In this document: positions 23,024 through 33,766 of the stretch, one piece after another
Position numbering within the stretch: position 1 is the stretch's first letter
How the letters are laid out: the number at the start of each line of letters is the position of its first letter
From: CAZKCI01 sp964584165
GTDB lineage: Bacteria; Auribacterota; Erginobacteria; Erginobacterales; CAZKCI01
Direction: 5' to 3'
Length of the DNA: 53,054 nt
Assembly (NCBI GenBank): GCA_964584165.1
Contig: CAZOYW010000019.1
Coordinates: 1-53,054, forward strand
Position numbers and translations under genes: made by a program
Notes under the pieces: generated by a model
What the model was told of the DNA's origin: nothing
The model's input: only the letters and a program-made list of their open reading frames with translations
Database searches by the model: none

Positions 23024-23551
23024 ATGAACGGCATACTGCGGACCACGGTCGGCTCCATGGTCGCCACCGCGGTCGTGGGCATCGTCCTGGGCCTCATCCT
23101 ACTGCTGTTCCCCCTGGGAACAACGGTGCTGCTGGGCCTCACCCTGGAGCTGGCCCAGGTCTTCCTTTCCGTCTTCATCCTCTATTACGCCGCGAGCGAG
23201 TCGGCGCAGTATTTCAAGTCCTCTCGGGCCTGGGCCGGCATCGGCTACGCCGTCGCGGGAGTCCTGGCGACCCTCTTCGTCTGGCTCTTCCACGTCTCGG
23301 TCATCTACTGGGTCGTCTCCTGCTTCCTCGTTCTCGCCGGGCTGGGCGAGATCGTCGGCGCTTTCCAGGTTTACCGGGGCAGCTTCTTCCTCGCCGCGCT
23401 CGGGTTTCTCAACGTCCTCGTCGGCCTCGCCATCGTCCGGCACCCCGGAATCCTCAACCTGATCATCGCCTGGTATATCCTCTTCTGGGGGATCTCCCGC
23501 CTGGCCCTCGCCCTGGAGCTGCGGAAGCTCGCCAGCCCGCATTACTCATGA
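23024..23551 (+). CDS. HdeD/DUF308-family membrane protein
   Basis: 175 aa from the ATG at 23024, with GGAGG 8 nt upstream; the longer open frame upstream covers the promoter and repeats and is rejected. About six membrane helices, in short hairpin pairs as in HdeD (VVGIVLGLILLLFPLGTTVL, VVSCFLVLAGLGEIVGAFQV, FLNVLVGLAIVRHPGILNLI). HdeD is linked to acid resistance in enterobacteria; the role here is unknown. The last six codons (SPHYS and stop) are encoded by a stem-loop repeat, so the natural C-terminus has been set by that element. Confidence 0.85.
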   Translation: MNGILRTTVGSMVATAVVGIVLGLILLLFPLGTTVLLGLTLELAQVFLSVFILYYAASESAQYFKSSRAWAGIGYAVAGVLATLFVWLFHVSVIYWVVSCFLVLAGLGEIVGAFQVYRGSFFLAALGFLNVLVGLAIVRHPGILNLIIAWYILFWGISRLALALELRKLASPHYS

Positions 23552-23589
23552 AGATCGGAAAGATCATCATGAGTAATGCGGGCGATTGC
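23534..23589 (+). repeat. AGCCCGCATTA stem-loop element at a gene end
   Basis: AGCCCGCATTACTCATGAAG ATC, short loop, GATCATCATGAGTAATGCGG GCGATTGC. It contains the TGA stop of the HdeD-like gene. A second copy in the same gene-relative orientation is at 39975-40030. Confidence 0.85.
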
Positions 23590-23676
23590 TCGCTGGCGAG
23601 GAGTCTTCAGAGCGGCCGACGACGACATTTGAATTACTGAGTTTGATCGCAGTTCACGCCCTGGATACGACTCCGG

Positions 23677-24348
23677 ATGCAACCCCCGCTGCCTCTCCGG
23701 ATGCGCTCGGCGGCCTGGCTCTGCCCCGCCCTGGCCGCGCTCTTCGTCGCCCCCGCGGCTTCCCCCGCGGCCTCGGGCGCCGCCGCCGGTCATTTCCCCC
23801 TCGCCGCCGGGATGCGCTGGACCTACGAGTCGAACCTGGGGGAGGTCTCCTCCTGGGTGGAGGCGAGCGGCGACGAGAGGCGGGTCGTCTCCACCTCCCC
23901 GAGCCTCGACACCGAGCAGAGGCTGCGCGTGGCCCCGGAAGGAGTCTATCTCCTTTCCGCCGCGAGCCAGGTCCTCTTCTTCTCGTCCGAGCGAACCTAC
24001 CGCCCGCCGCTCCTGCGCCTTCCCCTCCCTCTCCGGCCGGGTCAGGCCTGGAGCTGGTCGGGAACGGAAACGGTGGACGGGGACGAGATCCAGACGACGA
24101 TCGCGGGCCGGGCGGAGGCGGAGGAGAAGATCGCCGTGCCGGCGGGAGAGTTCGCCTGCCTGCGGGTGAAAGTGGACACGTCCTGCAGCGACGGGACCAC
24201 CGCCTCTTCGACGCAGTGGCTCTCCCCCGGAGTCGGGATCGTGAAGGCCCAGATCGCGATCGACGCCGGGGGGCTCTCGGGCTTCCTGATCTCCCTGATC
24301 GGGATGGACCGGTTCACCCTGGAGCTAAAAACGGTCCAGGGGAACTGA
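23677..24348 (+). CDS. Secreted beta-rich protein, unknown
   Basis: 223 aa (or 215 from the ATG at 23701). Signal peptide MRSAAWLCPALAALFVAPAA followed by an Ala-rich cleavage region. The mature part has FPLAAGMRWTYES, PGQAWSWSGTETVDG, VPAGEFACLRVKVDTSC, and TQWLSPGVGIVK. The pattern of a start WTYE strand and an end SPGVGIVK strand is seen in periplasmic TapB/DUF3108-like proteins; the assignment is tentative. A TTGATC ... TACGAC pair just upstream may be a promoter. It is likely monocistronic. Confidence 0.7.
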   Translation: MQPPLPLRMRSAAWLCPALAALFVAPAASPAASGAAAGHFPLAAGMRWTYESNLGEVSSWVEASGDERRVVSTSPSLDTEQRLRVAPEGVYLLSAASQVLFFSSERTYRPPLLRLPLPLRPGQAWSWSGTETVDGDEIQTTIAGRAEAEEKIAVPAGEFACLRVKVDTSCSDGTTASSTQWLSPGVGIVKAQIAIDAGGLSGFLISLIGMDRFTLELKTVQGN

Positions 24349-24383
24349 GCATTGTTCATTGGTCAAGTGCCCAGGGGCCGTCT

Positions 24384-24416
24384 CGATAAAAAAACGCGGA
24401 CCTGAATGTCCGCGTC
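24384..24416 (-). terminator. Rho-independent terminator downstream of macB
   Basis: ACGCGGAC (24394-24401) pairs with GTCCGCGT (24408-24415). On the minus strand it is followed by seven T. It lies about 92 bases past the macB stop and closes the DUF169-tolC-macA-macB run. Confidence 0.75.
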
Positions 24417-24446
24417 TACGGAGGGCAGGCGGGCCGCAGTCCGCCG

Positions 24447-24507
24447 GCGCGGACCTTTGAGGTCCGCGCGCCCCCGCCGTTCACCATTCACCATTCACTA
24501 TTCACTA

Positions 24508-24514
<7 letters not shown>
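24447..24514. repeat. GCGGACC hairpin and ATTCAC word array abutting macB
   Basis: GCGCGGACC (24447-24455) TTTGA GGTCCGCGC (24461-24469) repeats the arms of the terminator hairpin. From 24478 GTTCACCATTCACCATTCAC TATTCACTATTATTCAT follows; the macB stop codon (24508-24510) and last codon lie in these words. Confidence 0.7.
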
Positions 24515-26472
<1,958 letters not shown>

Positions 26473-26519
26473 TCGAAGAATAAACAACGTTGCGCAACTT
26501 GCATAACCCTATATGCAGT

Positions 26520-26708
26520 CGCGCAAGGTTACGTAAGGTTACGTAAAGTTACGTGAGGTTACGCAGGGTTACGCGTTGGCCGGCCGTATGTGCAACCTTA
26601 CGTAACATTACGTAACCTTATATCGGGTGACGCGGGGTTACGAGAGCTTGCACATGCCGCGAAACATTGCGTGGCTTGGCAGAATATTCCGTAACCTCAC
26701 GTAACTTT
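26520..26708. repeat. GTTACGTA word array, direct then inverted
   Basis: Direct words AAGGTTACGTAAGGTTACGT, AAAGTTACGTGAGGTTACGC, GGGTTACGCG, then inverted GCAACCTTACGTAACATTAC, GTAACCTTATATCGGG and a last set near 26688-26707 ending at the macA stop codon. It is related to the GTTACT arrays but with an extra G-T in the word. Confidence 0.85.
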
Positions 26709-26710
26709 TT

Positions 26711-27700
26711 TTATCTCCCCCTCCCCCCGCTCCGCCCTCCGCTCCGCCCTCCCGGCCCGGAAGGGAGGAAGGGGCTGTTCCCGCCCGCGGACTGCTTCTC
26801 CGGCGTGTACTTGCGGGAGGAGACGATCACCACCGCGTCGTCGTCGATCCCGGAGGCGATCTCCACGTGGCGGTCGTTGACCAGGCCGAGCTCCACCCGC
26901 GTGCGGACGGGCTCCTCCCCCGGTTTCCCCTTCACCGTGACGAAGTTCCCGTCCCGGCCCTTCTGGACCGCCTCCACCGGGAGGAGGAGCGCGTTTTCCT
27001 TCTCCTCCTCGATGATCGAGACGTTGGCGCTCATCCCGGAGCGGAAGACCTCGGGGACCTTCTTCGGGAGGATGTCCACCTCGTAGATGGTGACGTTGGA
27101 GACCACCTTCGACTCGTAGGCGATGTGGTCGACCGCGGCCCGGACCTTGAGGTCGGGGTAGGCGTCGAGGCTGACCCGGGCGGGCATCCCGATCTGGACC
27201 TTGCCGATGTCGGTCTCGTCCACCTGGGCCTTGACGATCAGGCGGTCGGAGAGGACGATGACCGCGTCGCTGGTGGCCACCGTCTGGCCGGGCTCGACCC
27301 CCTTGACGATCACCTCGCCGTCGATCGGGGCGACCAGGGGGAAGGGCTTGTAGGCGTCCTCCCAGTATTTCAGGGCCTCCGGCCCCCGGTCGCGGGCGGC
27401 GTCGAGGAGGGCGGCCCGGTCGGTCGAGGACATGATGGCGAGGACCTCTCCGGCCTTGACCCCGTCCCCCTCCTTGACCAGGATCTGCTCGACCCGCCCG
27501 CTGATCGCGGGCTTGATCGCCACCCGGTTCTGGGGCTGCACCGTCCCGGTGGTGGTGATCTCGGTCACGATCCTCCCCCGGGTGGGCTTGATCTCCCGGA
27601 CCTCCAACCGATCGGCCTCCTCCCGGGTCAGGAACCAGGTGGCGGCGAGGCCCCCCGCCGCCACGACGGCGATCGCGATCAGCCAGCGTTTCTTTCTCAT
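26711..27700 (-). CDS. macA: MacA-type periplasmic adaptor (membrane fusion protein)
   Basis: 329 aa. N-terminal membrane anchor WLIAIAVVAAGGLAATWFLT (6-25). Lipoyl halves PAISGRVEQILVKEGDGVKA (near 64-83) and PIDGEVIVKGVEPGQTVA; the alpha-helical hairpin between them is very short (ALLDAARDRGPEALKYWEDA). Beta-barrel LIVKAQVDETDIGKVQIGMP and membrane-proximal domain follow. It links MacB to TolC. The C-terminus is a Gly-Arg repeat (GGRSGGRSGGRGR), not usual for the family. GGAG lies about 10 nt upstream of the ATG. Confidence 0.9.
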   Translation of the reverse strand: MRKKRWLIAIAVVAAGGLAATWFLTREEADRLEVREIKPTRGRIVTEITTTGTVQPQNRVAIKPAISGRVEQILVKEGDGVKAGEVLAIMSSTDRAALLDAARDRGPEALKYWEDAYKPFPLVAPIDGEVIVKGVEPGQTVATSDAVIVLSDRLIVKAQVDETDIGKVQIGMPARVSLDAYPDLKVRAAVDHIAYESKVVSNVTIYEVDILPKKVPEVFRSGMSANVSIIEEEKENALLLPVEAVQKGRDGNFVTVKGKPGEEPVRTRVELGLVNDRHVEIASGIDDDAVVIVSSRKYTPEKQSAGGNSPFLPSGPGGRSGGRSGGRGR

Positions 27701-27744
27701 TGGTTATTCATCTCCCCTGGAGCCACGATCCGAACGGCCGCGAT

Positions 27745-27872
27745 TAAACTAAGCCGCGGATTGCGCGGATTTCACGGATTTGAACAAGAAAGACAATGCC
27801 ATCTCAGATCACTGGTCGCGCTCCCGGCGCGGTGTGAATTCGCGCGGATTCGCGCCAATTCGCGGTTAAAAA
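27745..27872. repeat. CGGATT and CGAATT words upstream of macA
   Basis: AGCCGCGGATTGCGCGGATT TCACGGATTTG at the left; GAATTCGCGCGGATTCGCGC CAATTCGCGGTTAAAAATTC at the right, inverted. The 200-bp gap between tolC and macA holds nothing else recognisable. Confidence 0.8.
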
Positions 27873-27899
27873 TTCAGCCGCTCCGTCCGCCGGGCCGGG

Positions 27900-29162
27900 T
27901 CATTGCAGCGGCGTCCCGATCGCGTTCAGCCACTCCGCCTCGGCGAGGAGGGCGTCGGCCCGGGCCTGCACCAGGGACTTCTCGCTCTTGACCAGGTCGT
28001 CCTCGATGATGATCCAGTTGTCGAAGTTGAGGAGGCCCGAGGTGTACTGGGCCATCCCGATCCGGGATCTCTCCTTCCCCGCTTCGTAGTAGAGCTGTTG
28101 CACCGCCACCCGGTCGTAGGCGGTGAGGAGGGCGTGGTAAGAGCGGTAGAGCGAGTAGAGGCTCGACTCCCGCTGGCCCTTCAGGGAGGCCTCGGCGTCG
28201 TCCAGGGAGGCTCGAGCCGACTTCAGCTCGTAGAACTTGGACGTCCCCTCGAAGATGGGAACGGAGAGGCTCAAGCCGAGCGCCCAGGACTCGTTCCCCG
28301 GCGGCCAGTCGTCCCCGCTCCGGCCCAGGCGGCCCGAAGCGCTTAAGGTGGGGGAGAAGTCCGACCGGGCGGACTTGAGGCTGTACTCCGAGGCGTTCTT
28401 GCTGGCGAGGGACTTGCGGACGGCGGGGATGGTCTCCAGGATCGCCTCCAGGTCGGGGCGCCGGGGAGGGAGGGGGGCGAGGTCGAACTCGCCCTCCGCC
28501 TGGATGGGCGTGAAGGCCTCCCTTCCGAGGACGGCGTGGAGGTTGCGCTGGGCGGTGAGGACGCTGCGCTCCGCCGAGGCCAGGTCGACCTCGGCGCTCT
28601 TGAGGTTCGCCTGGGCGGTGAGATAGGCGCCCTTGTGCTCCCGCCCGGCGTTGTAGCGGAGCTCGATCAGTTCGGCCTGCTGCTTCCGCCGCTGGGCGAT
28701 GTCCTCGCTCATCCGGACGAGCTCCTGGGCGCGCAGGAGCTCGACGAAGGCGTCGCGGAGGCTTAAGCGGACGTCGGCCGAGGTGGCATCGTAGTCCGCC
28801 TCGGCGCCGATCGTGTTCTGCTCCTGCCGGTCCCGGTCGTACCAGGTCTTGAGACCGTCGAAGAGGAGCTGGGAGGCGGAGAGGGAGTAGCCGTAAGAGT
28901 CGCCCGCCTCCTCGCCCGAGGACTTGGAGCGGGCGCCGGAAACGGACCCGCTCAACTGGGGGTAGAGGGAGGAGGAGGCCTTGCCCTCGTCGGCGCGAGC
29001 GCGGCGGACGGAGGCCTCGGCGGCGAGGAGGTCGGGGTTGGCCCGTTTCGCCTCGCCGACGCACTCCTCCCAGGTCAGCGTCTCCGCCGCGGCCTCCTGG
29101 GCGTCGAGGGGACGGGACCAGAGCAGGGCGAAGAGGAGACAGGCTGGCAGGAGAGTCTTCAC
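27900..29162 (-). CDS. tolC: TolC-family outer-membrane efflux protein
   Basis: 420 aa from a GTG at 29162. Signal peptide MKTLLPACLLFALLWSRPLD..A. Two homologous halves of the outer-membrane factor family: EECVGEAKRANPDLLAAEAS (start), SLSASQLLFDGLKTWYDRDR (first strand region), LRYNAGREHKGAYLTAQANL, then SLSVPIFEGTSKFYELKSAR and QYTSGLLNFDNWIIIEDDLV in the second half. It forms the trimeric channel for the MacAB pump. It lies 32 bp downstream of the DUF169 gene. A TAGTAT hexamer sits 5 nt before the GTG, so a very short leader is possible. Confidence 0.92.
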   Translation of the reverse strand: MKTLLPACLLFALLWSRPLDAQEAAAETLTWEECVGEAKRANPDLLAAEASVRRARADEGKASSSLYPQLSGSVSGARSKSSGEEAGDSYGYSLSASQLLFDGLKTWYDRDRQEQNTIGAEADYDATSADVRLSLRDAFVELLRAQELVRMSEDIAQRRKQQAELIELRYNAGREHKGAYLTAQANLKSAEVDLASAERSVLTAQRNLHAVLGREAFTPIQAEGEFDLAPLPPRRPDLEAILETIPAVRKSLASKNASEYSLKSARSDFSPTLSASGRLGRSGDDWPPGNESWALGLSLSVPIFEGTSKFYELKSARASLDDAEASLKGQRESSLYSLYRSYHALLTAYDRVAVQQLYYEAGKERSRIGMAQYTSGLLNFDNWIIIEDDLVKSEKSLVQARADALLAEAEWLNAIGTPLQ

Positions 29163-29194
29163 TATCTATACTAACGTGCCCGCGGGAGTTTGGT

Positions 29195-29926
29195 TTAAAC
29201 GGTCAGGCGCGACTGCAGGAAGGCCCGGAACTCCGGGGGGAACTCCACCGGGGCGGTCCCGGCGGAGCAGCGCCCGACCGCCGCCACGATTTCGTCCAGG
29301 CGGTCGATGGGGAGGGAGACCAATAGCTTGTCCCTCTCCACCCGGCACGTCTTCCGGGCGGTGTAGTCGTAGAAGGAGACGTTCGCTTCCCCGGAGACGA
29401 GGGGGTAGATCAGGGCCAGCCGGCAGGTCGGCCCCCCGATTTTGATCCCCGGCATCTTCCCGTCGCCGAAGGTGAGGAGGGTGAGGAGGCGGCAGGCCTG
29501 CTCGGGGTCGCAGACGAAGACGATGAGCTCCGGCCGCTCTTCCGCCTTCTCCAGGGGAGAGAGGAGGAAAGCGGATCGGGCGTGGTCGGGAACCCCGCCC
29601 ATCTGCCCGATCAGGTTGTCCAGGGCCCCGTAGGAGGAGAAGAGCTTCTCCCCCTCGACCACGAATTTCTTGACCATCCCGAGGACCTCCGGGTCGTCGA
29701 TCCGGCGGAAGCCGAGGTGCCAGGCGCCTCCGAAGCAGGCGTTGTTCTCCCGGCGGACGACGACGGATTCCCCCGCGGCCGCGTCGAGGATCGCCCGGCA
29801 GATCCGGGTCTTCTTCTCGGGGGGCTCGCCCCGGGCCGGACGCACCGAGACGGCGACCGGCGAGTTCGTCATCCCGAGGAGGTCCCGGAGTACTCCGGAG
29901 CCGGTTTGCCAGGTTTTTTCGCTCAC
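29195..29926 (-). CDS. DUF169-family protein, function unknown
   Basis: 243 aa from a GTG at 29926 (VSEKTWQTGSGVLRDLLGMT). The features fit the DUF169/COG2043 family of anaerobes and archaea: SPVAVSVRPARGEPPEKKTR, RICRAILDAAAGESVVV, NNACFGGAWHLGF (Cys near 70), SAFLLSPLEKAEERPELIVF, EQACRLLTLLTFGDG, GIKIGGPTCRLALIYPLVSG, RVERDKLLVSLPIDRLDEIV. No biochemical role is established. No signal peptide is seen, so it is cytosolic. It heads the tolC-macA-macB run, 32 bp before tolC, so a link with export is possible but unproved. The short gap upstream (29927-29978) begins with AACCACAAAGGAGCG, another repeat-like word. Confidence 0.8.
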   Translation of the reverse strand: MSEKTWQTGSGVLRDLLGMTNSPVAVSVRPARGEPPEKKTRICRAILDAAAGESVVVRRENNACFGGAWHLGFRRIDDPEVLGMVKKFVVEGEKLFSSYGALDNLIGQMGGVPDHARSAFLLSPLEKAEERPELIVFVCDPEQACRLLTLLTFGDGKMPGIKIGGPTCRLALIYPLVSGEANVSFYDYTARKTCRVERDKLLVSLPIDRLDEIVAAVGRCSAGTAPVEFPPEFRAFLQSRLTV

Positions 29927-29978
29927 GCTGGGATTTAACCACAAAGGAGCGAAAACCCCGCAAGAATATTGCCCTTAT

Positions 29979-32900
29979 TTATCTGCTCACCGGTATGTCC
30001 CCCGTCGCCCCGAAGTAGGCGCGGGTGAGGTCCTGGATCGACCAGAGGCCGCTCGACTCCCGGAAGATCCCGATCCGGTCCGCCCCTCCGCCCGCGTAGT
30101 CCGCCGGGACGGGGTGGTCGGAAGAGTTGCCGAGATAGGCCCGTGTGGTGTCGCGGATCGACCAGAGGCCGGAAGCGGGGCGGAAGATCCCGGCCTCCGC
30201 CGAACCGTCCCCGTCGTAGTCGCCGGGGACGACGCGGTCGCCCGCGGCCCCGAAGTAGATCCGGGTGACGTCGCGGACCGCCCACATCCCGGAAGAGCGG
30301 CGGAAGACGGCGAAGTCCTTTCCCCCGTCGCCGGTGAAGTCGGCCCCCGCCGGCTGGTCGTCGGAGGCGCCGAAGTAGATCCGGGTGACGCGGTTCACCG
30401 CCCACATCATCGAGCGTTGGCGGAAGACGGCGAGGTCGGCGGTGGAGTCGCCGTCGTAGTCGCCGGGGACGGCCAAGTCGGAGAAGTCGCCGGCGTAGAG
30501 GCGGGTGAGATTGTGGATCGCCCACATCCCGGTCGAGGGGCGGAAGATCGCCGCCTCGGCGGTGCCGTCGCCGTCGTAGTCGGCTGGGACGAGGTCCTCG
30601 CTCGCCGCGCCGAAGTAGATCCGGGTGGTGTCGCGGACCGCCCACTGGCTGGAGGGCGGGCGGAAGAGGGCGATCTCGGAGTCCCCGTCGCCGTTGTAGT
30701 CGGAAGAGACCACGCCCGGGGCGCCGGAGGCCGGCATCATCTCGATCCGCAGCCCCCCGACCCCGCTGAAGTCGGCGTAGGCGGTCTCGACCACGGCCGG
30801 GAGGTAGTCGGGATGGCGGGCCTCGGCGCGGACGGCGCCGGAGGGGAGGTGCGTGCAGGGGTGGAGGTCATAGAAGCCGTAGGCGTCGGTGGCCTCGATA
30901 GCGGAAGGACCGTCGGGTCCGACCGCGCGGACGGAGGCGCCGCTCACCGGAAGGGTGGTGGTCCGGTCGCGGACGTCTCCCGATACGGAGATGCAGACGA
31001 CTATGGTCGGGGAGGGGCTGGGCGAGGGGGTGGGCGGAGGCGATGAGGTCGGCGCAGTGGAGGCGGTGGGGGCGGGGGTGGAGGAGGGGGCGGGCGAGGG
31101 GGTCGCGCTCGGCTCGGGCGAGGGGGTCGGGGAGGCGGTCGGTTCGGGCGTCGGAGTCGGCGAAAGGGGGCTCGGGGTAGGGCTGGTGAAGTTGAGGCGG
31201 GCGAGGAAGGCGTCGGTCAGGCCGGACCAGTCGGCCTGGTAGGGGTCGCGGGTGGGGAAAGCGACCGAGGAGGTGACGCCGGAGGCGTAGACCAGGTTGC
31301 GCCCGGAGGCCGCGACCGCCAGACCCTCCGTTCTCCCTCCCGGCCCACCCAGGTAGGTGGAGAAGTGGAGGCGCGAGCCGGAGACGGAGAGGCGGGCGAC
31401 AAAGGCGTCGGCGGTTCCGGCCCGGGCGGGCTGATAGGGGTTGCGCAGGGGGAAATCGGCGGACTCGGTCCGCCCGACGAGGTTGGCCCGTCCTTCCCCG
31501 TCCCGGGCGACGGCGTAGGCGCGATCCTCGCCGCTCCCGCCCAGGTAGGTGGAGTAGAGGAGCAAGGACCCGGAGGAGGCGAATTCGGCGGCGAAGGCGT
31601 CCGCGCCCCCGGCGTTGCTCCCCTGGCAGGCGTCGAGGACGGGGAAGTTCCCGGCCGCGGTTTCGCCGACCAGGAAGGCCTCCCCGCCGCTCCCCGCGGC
31701 GACGGCATACCCGAAAGTGGAATCGCTCCCCCCGAAGTAGGTGGAGTAGTCAAGAAGGGAGCCCGAGGTGGAGAAGCGGGAGAGGAAGGCCGCGTCGGTC
31801 AAGGCCATCGGCAGTGTGGGCTGATACGCGGCGACGGCCGGGAAGTTGGTCGAGTTCGTGGATCCGCAGAGATACGCCCTCCCGTAGTCGTCGACGGCGA
31901 GGCCGCGCGCCTCCTCGGCGGAGGCCCCCCCGAAATAGGTGGAATAGACGAGGGCGGAGCCGGTGACATGGATCTTGGAGACGAAGGCGTCCTTTCCATT
32001 CGAGCGGGTCGCCTGGTAGGGGTTCAGGGTCGGGAAAGTGTCAGAGTTCGTGAAGCCGCCGACGTAGGCGTGGAGCCAGGGGTCGATCCCGATGTCGCGC
32101 CCCTCGTCCAGGGCGTCCCCTCCCAGATAGGTGGAATAGACGAGGACGGAGCCGGTGGAATCGAACTTGGCGGCGAAGGCGTCCGTCCCGCCGGCCCCTC
32201 CCCGGCTCGCCTGGTAGGGGTTGACCGTGGGGAAGTTGCTCGAGCTCGTGATCCCCGTCACGTAGACGCAGGAGAGGGAGTCGACGGCCACGCCGTAGCC
32301 CGCCTGGGAGGTGCTCCCCCCGAGGAGGATGGAGAAGAGGAGCGAGGAACCGGAGGGGGCGAGCTTGGAGACGAAGACGTTGCTGGAGAGGCTTACGCTG
32401 CCGGCGGGGGGGCAGTTGGTCGGGAAGTCGTCGGAGGCGGTGGCCCCGACGAGGTAGACGTTCTCCGACCCGTCGACCGCCAGATCGTAGGCTCCGTCGA
32501 AGTCGCTTCCCCCCAGGTAGGTGGAGAAGTCGAGGACGAGCGCGTGGTTGTCCTCGGGAGTGGGGCTGGGGACGGGAGAGGGGGAGGCGGTGGGTGTGGC
32601 GAAATGGAGATGGAAGATCATCCCCTCGTCGGTCCCGGCCCAGACCGAGCCGGGGACGGAGCCGTCGAGGGAGCGGACGGCGGCGCCGAGGTTCGTCTCC
32701 ACGGTCCAGGCGGCGCCATTGTAGCGCAGGATCGCGTTCGTGCCGTCGGAGGGCGCGGCGCGGAGCTCGCCCGAGGAGAGGGCGGCGATGGGATGGTCGC
32801 CGGAGCTCGTCCCGCCCGAAGACATCACCGTCCAGGTCGTTCCGTTGAAGTGGAGGAGCAGGTTGTCGTCACCGGTCGCCCAGACGTCGCTTTCGGAGAC

Positions 32901-33563
32901 GGCGGCGATACCGCGGAGTGATTGGCTCGGCGGCAGATTGATCTTTGTTTGCCGGACCCAGCTCGTCCCGTTATAGAAATATATCCCGTTATACTTCATC
33001 CCGGTGGAACCGGGACCCTCGACGCACCAGATGTGCTCTCCGTCCAAACCGGAGATGGCCAGGAAATCGTCGGATCCCAAGTCCGTTTCCAGAGACCAGT
33101 TGCTCCCCCCGTTCGTGGTCCGGTAGATCCGGTCTCCGTAGCCGACCGCCCAGACGTTGCTGGTGTCGGTGGCGAAGACGTCGGAATGAAAATCAGCGTC
33201 TGCGGTGCTGGCCTGCGCAATCCAGGATGTCCCGTTGAAGAAGAAGACCTTCGCCGTGTTCGTCGGCGTATAAGCCCCCACCGCCCAGACGTGCTGGTCG
33301 TCATAGGCGTATGCCCCGCGGAGAGACCCTCCGGAGGAGAAGAGGGTTGTCTGGAGCGACCAGGAGGCCCCGTCGAAGAAGAAGACCTGTCCCTGCGGGC
33401 CGCTCGCCGCCGCCCAGGCCGCGGTGGAGGAAGCGACGGCGAGGGCGTGGAACGAATGGCTCCCGGTATCGGTGGAGAGAGTCCATTCCTGGGCGTGAAG
33501 AACCGAAAATGGAACGGCCATCAGACTGAAGGGAAGAACCAGGCGGGTCAGGGCATCCTTCAT
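29979..33563 (-). CDS. Large secreted protein: beta-propellers, SBBP repeats and C-terminal FG-GAP-like repeats
   Basis: 1194 aa from the ATG at 33563 (GGAG 9 nt upstream, promoter behind). Signal peptide MKDALTRLVLPFSLMAVPFS..A. About 25-325: Trp-rich propeller repeats (VWAVGAYTP, VWAVGYGDR, VWATGDDN). Short Pro/Ser/Thr linker. About 338-794: seven SBBP repeats of the type LVYSTYLGGDALDEGRDIGI. Long linker (SPTPTPEPTASPTPSPEPSA). About 860-945: a carboxypeptidase-regulatory-like domain (VSGASVRAVGPDGPSAIEAT). About 950-1194: six to seven ~42-residue repeats, VPGDYDGDGSAEAGIFRPAS GLWSIRDTTRAYLG, with Ca-binding-like DxDGDG loops. The same C-terminal repeat set ends the giant protein at 51493. 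A surface or matrix role is likely; no sortase or type IX sorting signal is seen. Confidence 0.85.
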   Translation of the reverse strand: MKDALTRLVLPFSLMAVPFSVLHAQEWTLSTDTGSHSFHALAVASSTAAWAAASGPQGQVFFFDGASWSLQTTLFSSGGSLRGAYAYDDQHVWAVGAYTPTNTAKVFFFNGTSWIAQASTADADFHSDVFATDTSNVWAVGYGDRIYRTTNGGSNWSLETDLGSDDFLAISGLDGEHIWCVEGPGSTGMKYNGIYFYNGTSWVRQTKINLPPSQSLRGIAAVSESDVWATGDDNLLLHFNGTTWTVMSSGGTSSGDHPIAALSSGELRAAPSDGTNAILRYNGAAWTVETNLGAAVRSLDGSVPGSVWAGTDEGMIFHLHFATPTASPSPVPSPTPEDNHALVLDFSTYLGGSDFDGAYDLAVDGSENVYLVGATASDDFPTNCPPAGSVSLSSNVFVSKLAPSGSSLLFSILLGGSTSQAGYGVAVDSLSCVYVTGITSSSNFPTVNPYQASRGGAGGTDAFAAKFDSTGSVLVYSTYLGGDALDEGRDIGIDPWLHAYVGGFTNSDTFPTLNPYQATRSNGKDAFVSKIHVTGSALVYSTYFGGASAEEARGLAVDDYGRAYLCGSTNSTNFPAVAAYQPTLPMALTDAAFLSRFSTSGSLLDYSTYFGGSDSTFGYAVAAGSGGEAFLVGETAAGNFPVLDACQGSNAGGADAFAAEFASSGSLLLYSTYLGGSGEDRAYAVARDGEGRANLVGRTESADFPLRNPYQPARAGTADAFVARLSVSGSRLHFSTYLGGPGGRTEGLAVAASGRNLVYASGVTSSVAFPTRDPYQADWSGLTDAFLARLNFTSPTPSPLSPTPTPEPTASPTPSPEPSATPSPAPSSTPAPTASTAPTSSPPPTPSPSPSPTIVVCISVSGDVRDRTTTLPVSGASVRAVGPDGPSAIEATDAYGFYDLHPCTHLPSGAVRAEARHPDYLPAVVETAYADFSGVGGLRIEMMPASGAPGVVSSDYNGDGDSEIALFRPPSSQWAVRDTTRIYFGAASEDLVPADYDGDGTAEAAIFRPSTGMWAIHNLTRLYAGDFSDLAVPGDYDGDSTADLAVFRQRSMMWAVNRVTRIYFGASDDQPAGADFTGDGGKDFAVFRRSSGMWAVRDVTRIYFGAAGDRVVPGDYDGDGSAEAGIFRPASGLWSIRDTTRAYLGNSSDHPVPADYAGGGADRIGIFRESSGLWSIQDLTRAYFGATGDIPVSR

Positions 33564-33617
33564 GAGCGGCCTCTCCGTGAAGGGTTGGCGCTGGAGCGAA
33601 GAAATCCCGTTGGCGGG

Positions 33618-33646
33618 ATTATAGCGGCGCGGAGGCCTTCGGGCAA
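33618..33646 (-). promoter_or_regulatory. Sigma-70-type promoter of the large secreted protein
   Basis: Minus strand TTGCCC (33641-33646), 17-base spacer, TATAAT (33618-33623). Leader of about 48 nt. Confidence 0.75.
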
Positions 33647-33667
33647 GGGCGAAACCCATCCGGGGGG

Positions 33668-33711
33668 CTCGGACCAGTCGGACCGGTCGGACTCGTCAGA
33701 CTGGTCCGACG
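33668..33711. repeat. GGTCGGACT word array
   Basis: TCGGACCAGTCGGACCGGTC GGACTCGTCAGACTGGTCCGAC: overlapping GGTCGGACT words with inverted ends, between two divergent promoters. A single copy. Confidence 0.65.
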
Positions 33712-33731
33712 CTTTTTCCCCGGTAGCCGGC

Positions 33732-33760
33732 TTGCCTTCGCGGCCCCTTTCCGGTATCAT
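33732..33760 (+). promoter_or_regulatory. Sigma-70-type promoter of hsp20-lon, predicted leaderless start
   Basis: TTGCCT (33732-33737), 17-base spacer, TATCAT (33755-33760). The expected transcription start, about 7 nt past the -10, coincides with the A of the hsp20 ATG at 33767; no Shine-Dalgarno precedes that ATG. Confidence 0.55.
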
Positions 33761-33766
33761 GAAGGC

